A program made the position numbers and the translations under genes. The notes below the pieces were generated by a model. That model saw nothing but the letters and a program-made list of their open reading frames with translations, did not search any database and had not been told where the DNA came from. A stretch of 64,000 nucleotides of DNA from Bradyrhizobium yuanmingense (GTDB lineage: Bacteria; Pseudomonadota; Alphaproteobacteria; Rhizobiales; Xanthobacteraceae). The stretch is from contig NZ_JARFML010000024.1 of NCBI RefSeq assembly GCF_029167105.1, positions 61,990-125,989 of the forward strand. The letters are read 5' to 3'. Of the stretch, positions 36,930 through 46,374 are shown one piece after another. Within the stretch, counting starts at the first letter, position 1. Each line of letters begins with the position of its first letter.

Positions 36930-38630
36930 ATGTTGATGAATCAGCGCTGCCCGAAAGGGCGGCTCGCAGCTCTTGGGCTGGCTGGCGCTTGTTGGTTGGC
37001 GAGCCTGGTCTTTGGCTTGTCGGGCGCCTTTGGCCATGAGGGGCACGATCACGGCGACGCCGAGAAGACGGCGGTCGTGTCCTCAGCCTATCCGAGGATT
37101 GCCGCGCGCTCCGAGCTCTACGAAGTGGTCGGCATCCTGAAAGACGCCAGGCTGTCCGTCTTCATCGATGATGCCGCGACGAACGAGCCGGTCTCGGACG
37201 CCGCCTTGCAAGTCACGATCGGCGATTCTGCCCCGATCGAGGCATCGAGCCGCCAGGACGGCGTCTACACCGCCCCGATTCCGAACGGCACACCGTCCGG
37301 ATCGGTCGAGGTGATCTTCTCGATCAACGCTAGCAGGGGAAATGATCTGCTGGTCGACTCGTTCATACCGCGTGCAGAGGCCCGGCCCGCGCAGCAGAAG
37401 CACGCGTCCGGCTGGCTTCTCTCGACCCGAGCCGCCATCGCCGCGTCCGTGCTCGCCGCCTTGGGCTTCGGCGGTCTCTTCGCCTATTGGAAGCGGCGTG
37501 GCCGCTTCATGGCGGTCTCCATGTCCGCCGTGGCGGCGGGGGCTTTCGTCATTCTCGCCGCAATCATGTTCGGCGAGGGCCGGACCAATGCAACGCAACC
37601 AAATCCGCCTGATGTTCCCGCGCTGAGCGATGCCCCGCGACGCCTGCAAGACGGCAGCGTCTTCGCGGCCAAGCCCACGCAGCGCCTGCTCGAGGTACGG
37701 ACCGCTGCAGCCGAGCCGCAGACGATTCATCCCGCCGTCACCCTGATCGGCCGCGTCATGGCCGACCCCAACCGCAGCAGTATCGTGCAGAGCATCTACG
37801 GGGGCCGCGTGGTTCCGGGCGATGACGGCATCCCCCGCATCGGGCAAACCGTCCGCAAGGGCGATCTGCTCCTCCGGATCGAGCCGCATCTGCCAATCGC
37901 CGATCGCACGACGATCCTCGAGAAGGTCGGCGAGATCGAACAGCTGATGGCGATCACGGACAACAAGCTGCGGCGTCTCCGGCCGCTGGCAGAACGCGGC
38001 GCGGTGCCGCAAGGGCAGGTCAACGACCTCGAAAGCGAATTGGAGGGTCTGCGGGCGCGCCGCGAGACCGTTCGCAATTCCCGCACCGGCTTCGAGGAGC
38101 TGCGGGCATCGACCGATGGCATCATCACCGCAGCCAAGGTCGCGCCGGGCCAGGTCATACAGCCGCAAGACGTCCTGTTTCAGATCGCGGACCCCCGCAG
38201 CCTTTGGGTCGAGGCACTCGCCTATGACGAAATCGGCTTGAAGCAGCCTGAAGCGGCAACGGCAATGGCCCCGAACGGGAAGCAGATTGCGCTGAGCTTC
38301 GTCGGGACGAGCCGGGCGCTGCGCCAGCATGCGTCCGTGGTTCAGTTCGCCATTCCGGAGCCACCGGCAGGTCTCAACATCGGTCAGCCGTTGAATGTGA
38401 TGGTCCAGACCGGAGCGCCGGTGTCGGGCCTGGTCGTGCCGCGCAATGCCGTCGTTCGAAGCGGCAGCGGTGAGAATATCGTTTGGCTGCACACAGAGCC
38501 CGAACGCTTCGAGCCGAGGCCGGTTCGCGTGGTGCCGGTAGACGCAGCCCGCGTGATCGTGGCCGCGGGTATCAACGAAGGCGAACATATCGTCGTTCGC
38601 GGCACCGACCTCATCAACCAGATCCGGTAG
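36930..38630 (+). CDS. RND efflux periplasmic adaptor with extra N-terminal domain
   Basis: 566 residues. The signal peptide ends in GAFG followed by HEGHDHGDAEK (36-46), a metal-binding stretch. The next 115 residues form an additional immunoglobulin-like domain (PVSDAALQVTIGDSAPIEAS), then a helix (AAIAASVLAALGFGGLFAYW). A conventional HlyD/CusB adaptor follows, with GGRVVPGDDGIPRIGQTVRK, a coiled coil and IITAAKVAPGQVIQPQDVLF. AAGGA precedes the ATG at 36930. The protein is longer than typical CusB and presumably carries ions to the RND pump encoded 6 bp downstream. Confidence 0.85.
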   Translation: MLMNQRCPKGRLAALGLAGACWLASLVFGLSGAFGHEGHDHGDAEKTAVVSSAYPRIAARSELYEVVGILKDARLSVFIDDAATNEPVSDAALQVTIGDSAPIEASSRQDGVYTAPIPNGTPSGSVEVIFSINASRGNDLLVDSFIPRAEARPAQQKHASGWLLSTRAAIAASVLAALGFGGLFAYWKRRGRFMAVSMSAVAAGAFVILAAIMFGEGRTNATQPNPPDVPALSDAPRRLQDGSVFAAKPTQRLLEVRTAAAEPQTIHPAVTLIGRVMADPNRSSIVQSIYGGRVVPGDDGIPRIGQTVRKGDLLLRIEPHLPIADRTTILEKVGEIEQLMAITDNKLRRLRPLAERGAVPQGQVNDLESELEGLRARRETVRNSRTGFEELRASTDGIITAAKVAPGQVIQPQDVLFQIADPRSLWVEALAYDEIGLKQPEAATAMAPNGKQIALSFVGTSRALRQHASVVQFAIPEPPAGLNIGQPLNVMVQTGAPVSGLVVPRNAVVRSGSGENIVWLHTEPERFEPRPVRVVPVDAARVIVAAGINEGEHIVVRGTDLINQIR

Positions 38631-38636
38631 CCGACC

Positions 38637-41600
38637 ATGTTCAAGCTCATCGTCCAGACCAGCTTGCGCAATCGCCTGTTCGTGCTGGCGGTCGCCGCCG
38701 TCCTGGTCGGCTACGGCCTGTTCGTCCTGCCGAGCGTTTCGGTCGACGTCCTGCCTGACATCAACCGCCCGACCGTCAACATCCTGACCGAGGCAGAGGG
38801 ACTGGCGCCCCAGGAGGTCGAGCAGCTGGTGACGTTCCCGATCGAGACGTCGATGAACGGCATGCCCGGCGTCATCCGCGTGCGCTCGGTCTCGGGCGTT
38901 GGTCTGTCGGTCGTCTATGTCGAGTTCGACTGGGGCGTCGACGTCTACCGCGCCCGGCAATTCGTCTCCGAGCGGCTGGCGCTGATCCGCGAGCAATTGC
39001 CGTCCGCGGTCAATCCCCAGATGGGCCCGGTGACCTCGATCATGGGCGAGATCATGCTGATAGCGCTGACGAGCGATGGCACGGCTTCACCCATGGACGT
39101 GCGCGAGATCTCCGACTTCGTCGTCCGGCCGCAACTCCTCGCCATTCCCGGCGTCGCCCAGGTGATACCCATCGGCGGCGAGGTCCGCCAATATCGCGTG
39201 ACGCCGAACGTCGCCACCATGCAGGCACTCGGCGTCACCCACGATCAGATCGAGCAGGCGGTCGCAAGATTCGGCACCAACAGCGGCGGCGGCTTCGTCG
39301 ACCAGCATGGCCGCGAATATCTGATCCGCAATGTCGGTCTCACCAGGCGCATCGAGGACCTCCGCAACACCGTCGTCGTCAACCGCGGAGAGCAGCCGAT
39401 CCTGCTGAAGCAGATTGCCTCTGTGGATTTTGCCGCGCGGACCAAGCGCGGTGACGCCGGATATAACGGCAAGCCCGCCGTCATCGTCAGCGTCATGAAG
39501 CAGCCGGCTGCGGATACTGTGGCACTGACGCGCAATGTTGAATCAACGCTGCGGGAGCTGCAACGCACCATGCGCGGGGGCATCAGCGTCACCAACGTGC
39601 AGTTCCGGCAGGCCACCTTCATCGAGACCTCGATCGGCAATGTCGAGCGCGTCCTGATCGAGGCCGCGATTGTCGTCGCAATGGTCCTGTTCGTCTTCCT
39701 GATGAACGGTCGCGCCGCGTTCGTCTCGCTGACGGCCATTCCAATATCGATCCTGGTGACCGTCCTGGTGTTTCGCGCCTTCGGCCTCACGATCAACACC
39801 ATGACGCTGGGTGGCCTCGCCATCGCGATCGGCGAGCTGGTCGACGATGCCGTGGTGGACGTCGAAAACATCCTGCGGCGCCTGCGGGAGAATGCCGCGT
39901 CGAGCGCGCCGCGCCCCGTCCTCGACGTGATCGCCGGCGCGAGCCAGGAGGTTCGTTCCAGCATCGTCTATGCAACGATGATCATCGTTCTCGTCTTTGT
40001 GCCGCTGTTCGCCCTTCCGGGAATCGAAGGGCGGCTGTTCACGCCGCTTGGCGTCGCCTATGTGGTCTCGATCCTCGCGTCGCTGCTGACCTCGATCACG
40101 GTGACGCCGGTGCTGTCCTATTATCTGCTTTCGGGACGAACTCATTCAGGTGACCGCGAGAGCTTTGTCGTCACGAAGCTGAAGCAGGCCAATCGGCGGG
40201 TGCTCGGCTGGGCCTTCGAGCGGCAGGGCCTGGTGCTGGTCTTCGTCGCCGCTGCGGTCGCGGTGGCGGGCTATGCCGCGAGCCAGATGCCCCGCAGCTT
40301 TCTTCCTCCCTTCAACGAGGGGACGCTGGTCCTGTCGCTGCAGTACAATCCAGGCATTTCGCTCGCGGAATCGAGCCGTCTTGGCCTATTGGCGGAGCAG
40401 TTGCTCGCAGAGGTGCCCGAGGTGAAATCGGTCGGACGCCGTACCGGCCGCGCCGAGCTCGATGAACACGCCGAAGGCGTGCACTACAGTGAGATCGACG
40501 TCGATCTCACGCCGTCCAAGCGCCAGAAGGCGGACGTCTATGCGAGCATCAGGGAGGCCCTGTCCGCACTGCCGGCGTCGGTGGCCATCGGACAGCCGAT
40601 CAGCCACCGCCTCGATCATCTCCAGTCGGGTATTCGTGCCCAGATCGTGCTCAAGATCTTCGGCCAGGACCTCGAGATGTTGCGGCGGCTGTCCGAAACG
40701 GTACGCCAGCGTCTATCGACGATCCCGGGCCTGGTCGATCTCCAGGTCGAGAAGCAGGTGCTGATTCCGCAGGTGCGGGTTCAAATCGACCATGCCCGCG
40801 CCGCGCTTCACGGCCTGACGCCGGCTGCGGTCACCCAGGCACTCGACGCGCTGTCCAATGGCCGGAAGGTCTCCCAGATCGTCGACGGCAATCGCCGCTT
40901 CGACGTCGTGATGCGCCTGTCGGAGCAGGACCGTTCGACGACGGGGCTGCACAATTTGCTCATCCCGACCGGGTCGGAGTTCGTCCCGCTGAGCGCTTTG
41001 GCCGACATCGTCGAGACAGACGGGCCGAACCAGATTCAGCGGGAGGGGACCCAGCGCAGGATCGTCGTCTACGGCAACGGGGACGGGCGCCGCGACATCG
41101 CCGATATCGCTGCCGACATTCAGAGGTCGGTTCGCGAGCTCGATTTCCCGCAAGGCTACACGATCAGCCTCGAAGGCGCGTTCCAGGCGCAGCAGGAGGC
41201 GACCTGGCGCATCGGCGTTCTGTCGCTGGCCTCGATGGCGATGATCTTCGTCGTCCTCTACAGCCGCTACCGGTCGATCGCACTGGCGCTGATCATCATG
41301 GGCGGCATTCCACTCGCTTTGATCGGCAGCGTCGCTGCGCTGAAGATCTCCGGGCAGCCCTTGTCGGTGGCCTCGATGATCGGCTTCATCACACTGGCTG
41401 GCATCTCGGCGCGCAACGGGATCTTGAAGATCTCGCACTACATCAATCTCGCCATCCACGAAGGCGAGCGTTTCGGGGCCGCCCTGGTCATTCGCGGCAG
41501 CATGGAGCGCCTCAGTCCGGTGCTGATGACCGCGCTTTGCGCAGGACTAGCGCTCACGCCGCTCTTGATCGGAGCGGACGAGCCGGGCCGGGAAATCCTG

Positions 41601-41756
41601 CACCCGGTGGCCGTGACGATCTTCGGCGGCCTGCTCAGCGCCACGATCCTCGACACAATCGTGACCCCGATTCTGTTTCTGATGTTCGGCAAACAGCCGC
41701 TGCAGCGACTGGTGGCCGGACACGCCGCAACGTTCACCCCCGCGGAAGCCTATTGA
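38637..41756 (+). CDS. CusA/CzcA-family heavy-metal efflux RND pump
   Basis: 1039 residues, the normal size of RND proteins with twelve helices and two periplasmic porter regions. Motif A, in helix 4, reads AIGELVDDAVVDVEN (397-411), as in the AIG-type class rather than the DFG-type of CzcA. The protein therefore belongs to the heavy-metal branch, but the ion (copper, silver, zinc, nickel or cobalt) cannot be read with confidence. It works with the adaptor encoded immediately upstream; no outer-membrane channel is encoded in the window. Confidence 0.92.
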   Translation: MFKLIVQTSLRNRLFVLAVAAVLVGYGLFVLPSVSVDVLPDINRPTVNILTEAEGLAPQEVEQLVTFPIETSMNGMPGVIRVRSVSGVGLSVVYVEFDWGVDVYRARQFVSERLALIREQLPSAVNPQMGPVTSIMGEIMLIALTSDGTASPMDVREISDFVVRPQLLAIPGVAQVIPIGGEVRQYRVTPNVATMQALGVTHDQIEQAVARFGTNSGGGFVDQHGREYLIRNVGLTRRIEDLRNTVVVNRGEQPILLKQIASVDFAARTKRGDAGYNGKPAVIVSVMKQPAADTVALTRNVESTLRELQRTMRGGISVTNVQFRQATFIETSIGNVERVLIEAAIVVAMVLFVFLMNGRAAFVSLTAIPISILVTVLVFRAFGLTINTMTLGGLAIAIGELVDDAVVDVENILRRLRENAASSAPRPVLDVIAGASQEVRSSIVYATMIIVLVFVPLFALPGIEGRLFTPLGVAYVVSILASLLTSITVTPVLSYYLLSGRTHSGDRESFVVTKLKQANRRVLGWAFERQGLVLVFVAAAVAVAGYAASQMPRSFLPPFNEGTLVLSLQYNPGISLAESSRLGLLAEQLLAEVPEVKSVGRRTGRAELDEHAEGVHYSEIDVDLTPSKRQKADVYASIREALSALPASVAIGQPISHRLDHLQSGIRAQIVLKIFGQDLEMLRRLSETVRQRLSTIPGLVDLQVEKQVLIPQVRVQIDHARAALHGLTPAAVTQALDALSNGRKVSQIVDGNRRFDVVMRLSEQDRSTTGLHNLLIPTGSEFVPLSALADIVETDGPNQIQREGTQRRIVVYGNGDGRRDIADIAADIQRSVRELDFPQGYTISLEGAFQAQQEATWRIGVLSLASMAMIFVVLYSRYRSIALALIIMGGIPLALIGSVAALKISGQPLSVASMIGFITLAGISARNGILKISHYINLAIHEGERFGAALVIRGSMERLSPVLMTALCAGLALTPLLIGADEPGREILHPVAVTIFGGLLSATILDTIVTPILFLMFGKQPLQRLVAGHAATFTPAEAY

Positions 41757-41784
41757 TGCGCGGACAACCACCGAGGAGCCTACA

Positions 41785-42156
41785 ATGAGAATATATATCG
41801 GCCTTGCCATGACGGCTGTGATGATCGCGACGCTGGATGTTGCCGCGGCGCAGACGAAGGGCAGCAACGGCGGCCCCGTCGTCAAGTCGCAAGGACATCC
41901 GATCGAATTCGTCAGCAAGGGGACCGACATCGTCTTCTACGTTGGGGACGACGATGGATCGCCGCTGTCGACCAAGGATATGCGCGGACGCGCAACGATT
42001 CAGGATGGCGGCAAGACGGTCACCGTTCCGCTTGCGCCGGCCACTCCCAACATGATGACGGGAAAGCTGCAGGCCGAGCTGTCGCCGAAGGCGATCGTGG
42101 TGTTCTCCGGCAGCTTGCACGGTCATTCGCTGACCGCGAGATATGCTGCGCAATGA
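41785..42156 (+). CDS. Small secreted protein after the RND pump
   Basis: 123 residues. A signal peptide (MRIYIGLAMTAVMIATLDVAAA) precedes a compact beta-rich domain (HPIEFVSKGTDIVFYVGDDD, GRATIQDGGKTVTVPL). GAGGAG upstream supports the ATG at 41785. It is 28 bp past the RND stop and probably belongs to the same operon. It may be a periplasmic chaperone for the exported ion, but the His residues are few (HPIE, GHSL), so this is weakly supported. Confidence 0.65.
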   Translation: MRIYIGLAMTAVMIATLDVAAAQTKGSNGGPVVKSQGHPIEFVSKGTDIVFYVGDDDGSPLSTKDMRGRATIQDGGKTVTVPLAPATPNMMTGKLQAELSPKAIVVFSGSLHGHSLTARYAAQ

Positions 42157-42338
42157 TTGACATGTGAAAAGGCGCGCCGCGCACCCGCAACGCGTCGGTG
42201 CTCGCGACCGACATCGGCGATTTCGCTGCGACAAAACCGCGATAAATAGTGGATCAATCAATACAGCCTGAGCATCGATCGGGATGGAATGAGCACGTAA
42301 GATACGCCCTCAGAAAATGTCGCAACGGAGGATCGACA

Positions 42339-43322
42339 ATGGGCAATGCAACTCTCTTATCGAAGATTCGATTTGGTGCGGCTGGCATCATGCTTCTTGC
42401 CGCGACCTCGATGGCATGCGCGGCCTGGCCGGAAAGGAATATCACCTTTATCGTTCCATTCCCGGCCGGAGGCTCGTCCGACATGGTCGCGCGAGCAATC
42501 GGACAGAAGGTCTCCGATACGCTGGGGCAGCCGGTGGTCGTCGAAAACCGCTCCGGCGCAACGGGTGCGCTTGGAGCAACAGCGGTGGCCCGGGCGGCAG
42601 CGGATGGATACACCATTCTCGTCGGCTCGATCGGTGTCTATGCGACGAATCCATTTCTTCAGCCCAATCTGAAGTATGATCCTCTGAAGGACTTCGACCT
42701 CTTGACGGTCGCTGTGCGCGCACCGAACGTCCTGGTTGCCAACTTGAACTTTCCGGCAAGCACGGTCGCCGAATTGGTGGACCAACTGAAGAAGGCTCCC
42801 GGCAAGATCACTTTTGCAAGCTCGGGTGCGGGTTCGTCCGATCATCTCACGGCGGCGCTGTTCTGGCAGCGCACTGGGACGACCGGCCTCCACGTGCCGT
42901 ATCGCGGCGGGGCGCCTGCCGTGAGTGATCTCATCGCGGGGCATGTCAACGCATCGTTTCAAAACATCAACGCCGTCATCGGGCAAATTCAATCCAAGCA
43001 GCTCAAGGTCCTCGCCATCACCGGCGATGCCAGATCCCCTCTTTTGCCCGAAGTGCCTACCTTGAAGGAACTTGGGATCGATGGTGTGGACGTCTTTTCG
43101 TGGCAGGCGGTGGCTGCTCCGAAGGGCCTTCCTGCCGACGTGAAGGCAAAATTGCATGGCGAGATCGTCGCGGCGCTGAAGGCACCGGACGTACGCAAAC
43201 GAATGGAGGATATCGGCCTCGAAATCGTGGCCAACACCCCGGAGCAATTCCAGGAGTTTCTGGTCTCTGAGCTGGCCCGCTGGAAGCGGGTCATCGAGAC
43301 CGGCAACATCACCGTGGAATAG
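42339..43322 (+). CDS. Bug/TctC-family periplasmic solute-binding protein
   Basis: 327 residues. A signal peptide with MLLAATSMACA precedes WPERNITFIVPFPAGGSSDM, the Bug family start, with VENRSGATGALGA and HVPYRGGAPAVSDLIAGHVN as the conserved ligand loops. Such proteins bind tricarboxylates or other carboxylates for TctAB-type transporters, or act as chemosensors or regulators. No TctA or TctB gene is in the window. GGAGG before the ATG at 42339 decides the start. Confidence 0.9.
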   Translation: MGNATLLSKIRFGAAGIMLLAATSMACAAWPERNITFIVPFPAGGSSDMVARAIGQKVSDTLGQPVVVENRSGATGALGATAVARAAADGYTILVGSIGVYATNPFLQPNLKYDPLKDFDLLTVAVRAPNVLVANLNFPASTVAELVDQLKKAPGKITFASSGAGSSDHLTAALFWQRTGTTGLHVPYRGGAPAVSDLIAGHVNASFQNINAVIGQIQSKQLKVLAITGDARSPLLPEVPTLKELGIDGVDVFSWQAVAAPKGLPADVKAKLHGEIVAALKAPDVRKRMEDIGLEIVANTPEQFQEFLVSELARWKRVIETGNITVE

Positions 43323-43361
43323 GCTGCCTTGGGCGTGCTCGAGCCTCTCGCGGGAGGGACT

Positions 43362-43460
43362 AGAGCATGATCCGGAAAAGTGCGTAGCGGTTTTCCGAAA
43401 AGATCATGCGCAACCAATAAGCTAAAGCGCGATGACGATTCATCCTAATCGCATCGCGCA
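43362..43460. repeat. Two-hairpin intergenic repeat (GAGCATGATCCGGAAAA type)
   Basis: The first hairpin has arms GCATGATC...CGGAAAA (43365-43379) and TTTTCCG...GATCATGC (43391-43409). The second has GCGCGATG (43427-43434) with CGATT and AATCG / CATCGCGC (43447-43459). Such elements are widespread in Rhizobiales intergenic DNA. A short matching fragment occurs at 18874. The element lies between a plus- and a minus-strand gene. Confidence 0.75.
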
Positions 43461-43615
43461 CTAGGCTCGATACACCCCTCGCGACGATGCCATAATACCC
43501 CTGTTTTGCCCGACGGATCAAATTCGTTTCGTAAAATCCGTAAGTCGTTGATTTTGCAGCCGCCGGCTACTGTGCATGGGGTTGTTTTTCGCGCTTTTTG
43601 TTTTTGGGCCCTCGA

Positions 43616-44359
43616 TCATGCCCGGTCGGGCAGCAGCTCGCCGAGCGAACGGATGATGCGGTCGGGCTTGACCGTCGAGCCCTCGGGCAGGCCATCGCCA
43701 TGCACGTCCATCCAGATCGCATAGATGCCGAGGCGCTGCGGCGTCACGACTTCCCATTCCAGATTGTCGCCGATCATCCAGGTGTCCTCAGCGGTGACGC
43801 CGAGCGCCTGCATCGCGTGCAGATAGGCGCGCTCCTCGGGCTTGCCGAAGCCATGCTCGCCTTCGATCTGGATGTGGTCGAAGCGATGCGCCAGCTCGAA
43901 GCGCTCGACCTTGGCGCGCTGCATGTCGGCGGCGCCGTTGGTGACCAGCGCGAGCTTGATGCCGAGCGCCTTGAACTGGTCGATCGCCTCATGCGCGCCG
44001 GGAAAGACGAACATCTCCTCCTCGCGATAGGCGGTGAAGCGGTCGGCGAGGCGAATGGCGAGGTCGTCGGGCAGGGCGCGGTGGCCTGCGGCCGCGAGCG
44101 CGGCGAAGCCGCCCTTCACGGTGAGGTGACGCGCCTCGGCGAGCTTCATCCGCCACGCGGCTTCCGCATTGGCCCAGAAGTTTCGCGCGAAGGCCAGCAC
44201 CGCGGTTGCGACCATCGGCGGCGGCAGCGGGGCCAGCTCTTCGGCGAATTCGGCCGTGATCGTGTTCCAGGCGATCTCGGGCCGGCCATAGGCCGACAGG
44301 ATGGTGTCGTCCATGTCGATCAGCATGGCGCGGGGCAGCGGCGGCAGTACGGCGTTCAT
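43616..44359 (-). CDS. HAD-superfamily hydrolase
   Basis: 247 residues. The nucleophile motif LIDMDDTI is at 13-20 (D15, D17), followed by LALVTNGA (motif II), the Lys-containing segment GFGKPEERAYLHAMQ and the acidic MIGDNLEWEV (motif IV). This is subfamily I with a helical cap, as in phosphoglycolate-type phosphatases or haloacid dehalogenases; the substrate is unknown. The start overlaps the hemF stop by 4 bp (ATGA). Confidence 0.87.
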   Translation of the reverse strand: MNAVLPPLPRAMLIDMDDTILSAYGRPEIAWNTITAEFAEELAPLPPPMVATAVLAFARNFWANAEAAWRMKLAEARHLTVKGGFAALAAAGHRALPDDLAIRLADRFTAYREEEMFVFPGAHEAIDQFKALGIKLALVTNGAADMQRAKVERFELAHRFDHIQIEGEHGFGKPEERAYLHAMQALGVTAEDTWMIGDNLEWEVVTPQRLGIYAIWMDVHGDGLPEGSTVKPDRIIRSLGELLPDRA

Positions 44360-45249
44360 GGCCACTTCACCTCCGGCGGCAGCGACGACAGGATGGAGTC
44401 GACATTGCCGCCCGTCTTCAGTCCGAAGATGGTGCCGCGGTCGTAGAGCAGGTTGAACTCGACGTAGCGGCCGCGGCGGATCAATTGCTCCTCGCGGTCC
44501 GCAGGGGTCCAGGCGCTCGCGAAGTTGCGTCGCACGATCTCGGGATAAATCTTCAGGAAGGCGCGGCCGACGTCCTGGGTGAAGGCGAGGTCGGCGTCCC
44601 AGTCGCCGCTGTCGTGCCAGTCGTAGAAGATGCCGCCGATGCCGCGCGCCTCTTTCCGGTGCGGCAGGTAGAAATACTCGTCGCACCATTTCTTGTACTT
44701 GTCGTAATCGGCAACGCCGCTCGGCTGCGCGCAGGCCTGTTTCATCGCGGCATGGAAGGCGATGCTGTCGGGATCGTCCTGCGTCCGCCTTCGCTCTAGC
44801 ACCGGCGTCAGGTCGGCGCCGCCGCCGAACCAGGCCTTCGTGGTGACGACGAAGCGCGTGTTCATGTGTACGGCGGGAACGTTCGGATTGCGCATGTGCG
44901 CGATCAGCGAGATGCCCGAGGCCCAGAATTTTGGATCCTCCGCCGCGCCGGGGATCTGGGCCCGGAATTCGGGTGCGAACTCGCCGTGCACGGTCGAGCA
45001 GTGCACGCCGACCTTCTCGAACAGCCGGCCATGCATCATCGACATCACGCCGCCGCCGCCAGCCGCGCCGGAATGGTCGGTGCGCTGCCAAAGCGTGCGC
45101 TTGAAGCGGCCGACCTCGCCCGGATAGAGGCTTTGCGGTGCGTCGTCCTCGAGCCGCTCGAAGCTCGCGCAGATGTCGTCGCGCAAGCGCTCGAACCAGG
45201 CGCGGGCGCGGGCCTTGCGGGCTTCGATCGTCGTGACGTCCATCTGCAT
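44356..45249 (-). CDS. hemF: Oxygen-dependent coproporphyrinogen-III oxidase
   Basis: 297 residues. Characteristic segments are GAAGGGGVMSMMHGRLFEKV, VHMNTRFVVTTKAWFGGGAD, RGIGGIFYDWHDSGDWDADL, RREEQLIRRGRYVEFNLLYD and TGGNVDSILSSLPP. It converts coproporphyrinogen III to protoporphyrinogen IX in aerobic haem synthesis. A longer frame to 45327 overlaps queE; the family-like start is the ATG at 45249 (MQMDVTTIEARKARARAW), or the next Met at 45243. Confidence 0.95.
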   Translation of the reverse strand: MQMDVTTIEARKARARAWFERLRDDICASFERLEDDAPQSLYPGEVGRFKRTLWQRTDHSGAAGGGGVMSMMHGRLFEKVGVHCSTVHGEFAPEFRAQIPGAAEDPKFWASGISLIAHMRNPNVPAVHMNTRFVVTTKAWFGGGADLTPVLERRRTQDDPDSIAFHAAMKQACAQPSGVADYDKYKKWCDEYFYLPHRKEARGIGGIFYDWHDSGDWDADLAFTQDVGRAFLKIYPEIVRRNFASAWTPADREEQLIRRGRYVEFNLLYDRGTIFGLKTGGNVDSILSSLPPEVKWP

Positions 45250-45263
45250 TCGCGGATCGCGTC

Positions 45264-45896
45264 CTATCTGATGCCGAGCGATTTGTGGGTCTGCACGCTG
45301 AGCCGCCATTGCGGATGGTGCAGGCAATAATCGATCGCGCGCGCGGTGTTCTCGATGACCTCAGGCCCGTCCATCGGCTGCAGCGAGAAGCGCTCGAAGG
45401 CGAGATCCTCGAATGCTTCGGGCATCGCCAAGGCCTGGGGATAGACCAGCTTCAGCTCGTGGCCGCGCCGCAGGACCAGCTCGCTGCCGCCCTTTGGGCT
45501 GACGCAGATCCAGTCGAGCCCATCAGGAGCTGCGATCGTGCCGTTGGTCTCGACGCCGATCTCGAAGCCTCGTTCGTGCAGCGCCTCGATTAGCGCAGCG
45601 TCGACCTGGAGCAGCGGCTCGCCGCCGGTCAGCACCACATAGCGGTTGGCGTCCGCCGCCGTCCATTGCGCGGCGATGGTATCGGCGAGTTCCGCAGCCG
45701 AGCCATAGCGCCCGCCGAGCGTGCCGTCGGTGCCGACGAAATCCGTGTCGCAGAACTTGCAGGTCGCATCCGCGCGGTCGGCCTTCCGCCCGCTCCAGAG
45801 GTTGCAGCCGGCAAAGCGGCAGAACACCGACGCGCGCCCGGCATGGGCGCCTTCGCCTTGCAGGGTCAGGAAGATCTCCTTGACCGCGTAACTCAA
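45264..45896 (-). CDS. queE: 7-carboxy-7-deazaguanine synthase (radical SAM)
   Basis: 210 residues. The motif around 31-49 has the Cys pattern C-x14-C-x2-C (GCNLWSGRKADRADATCKFC), the spacing seen in one class of QueE instead of the usual C-x3-C-x2-C. The catalytic region TGGEPLLQVDAAL and VETNGT are typical. It makes 7-carboxy-7-deazaguanine in the queuosine/archaeosine precursor pathway. The other que genes are not in the window. Its stop is 14 bp before the hemF start. Confidence 0.93.
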   Translation of the reverse strand: MSYAVKEIFLTLQGEGAHAGRASVFCRFAGCNLWSGRKADRADATCKFCDTDFVGTDGTLGGRYGSAAELADTIAAQWTAADANRYVVLTGGEPLLQVDAALIEALHERGFEIGVETNGTIAAPDGLDWICVSPKGGSELVLRRGHELKLVYPQALAMPEAFEDLAFERFSLQPMDGPEVIENTARAIDYCLHHPQWRLSVQTHKSLGIR

Positions 45897-45906
45897 GCCT
45901 CTCTCC

Positions 45907-46374
45907 TCAACCTGTCAAACCTTGCGGGTTCCGGATCTGCCGCAGCGCCTCGCCGGCGGCCATGGCCACGCTCATGGCCACATTGAGCGACCGCAGCCCC
46001 GCTTTGATCGGGATCACCAGACGCGCATCGGCGGCCTCGACCACCGCGTCGGTGACGCCGGCGCTCTCGCGCCCGAATAGCAGGATGTCCGAGCTCTGGT
46101 AACGAAAATCGCGATAGTCGGTGGCGGCCTTGGTGGTGAACAGCAGCAGCCGGTGGCCCTGGCCAGCGCGCCAGTCCTCGAATGTCGCCCAGGAGACGTG
46201 GCGGTTCAGCCTGACATGGTCGAGGTAATCCATTCCCGCCCGGCGGAACAGGCGGTCCGAGATGGGGAAGCCCGCCGGTTCGATGATATGGGCATCGAGC
46301 CCCAGGCAGGCGCAGAGGCGAAGAATCGTGCCGGTGTTCTGGGGGATGTCGGGCTGGAAAAGTGCGATCTGCAT
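45907..46374 (-). CDS. trmL: tRNA (cytidine/uridine-34 2'-O)-methyltransferase TrmL
   Basis: 155 residues, SPOUT class. MQIALFQPDIPQNTGTILRL is the family start, LFTTKAATDYRDF, LLFGRESAGV, IPIKAGLRSLNVAMSVAMAA are the knot and substrate motifs. It methylates the wobble nucleotide of certain tRNAs. It could be co-transcribed with queE, 10 bp downstream. The ATG at 46374 fits the family; an upstream frame adds ten residues. Confidence 0.93.
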   Translation of the reverse strand: MQIALFQPDIPQNTGTILRLCACLGLDAHIIEPAGFPISDRLFRRAGMDYLDHVRLNRHVSWATFEDWRAGQGHRLLLFTTKAATDYRDFRYQSSDILLFGRESAGVTDAVVEAADARLVIPIKAGLRSLNVAMSVAMAAGEALRQIRNPQGLTG

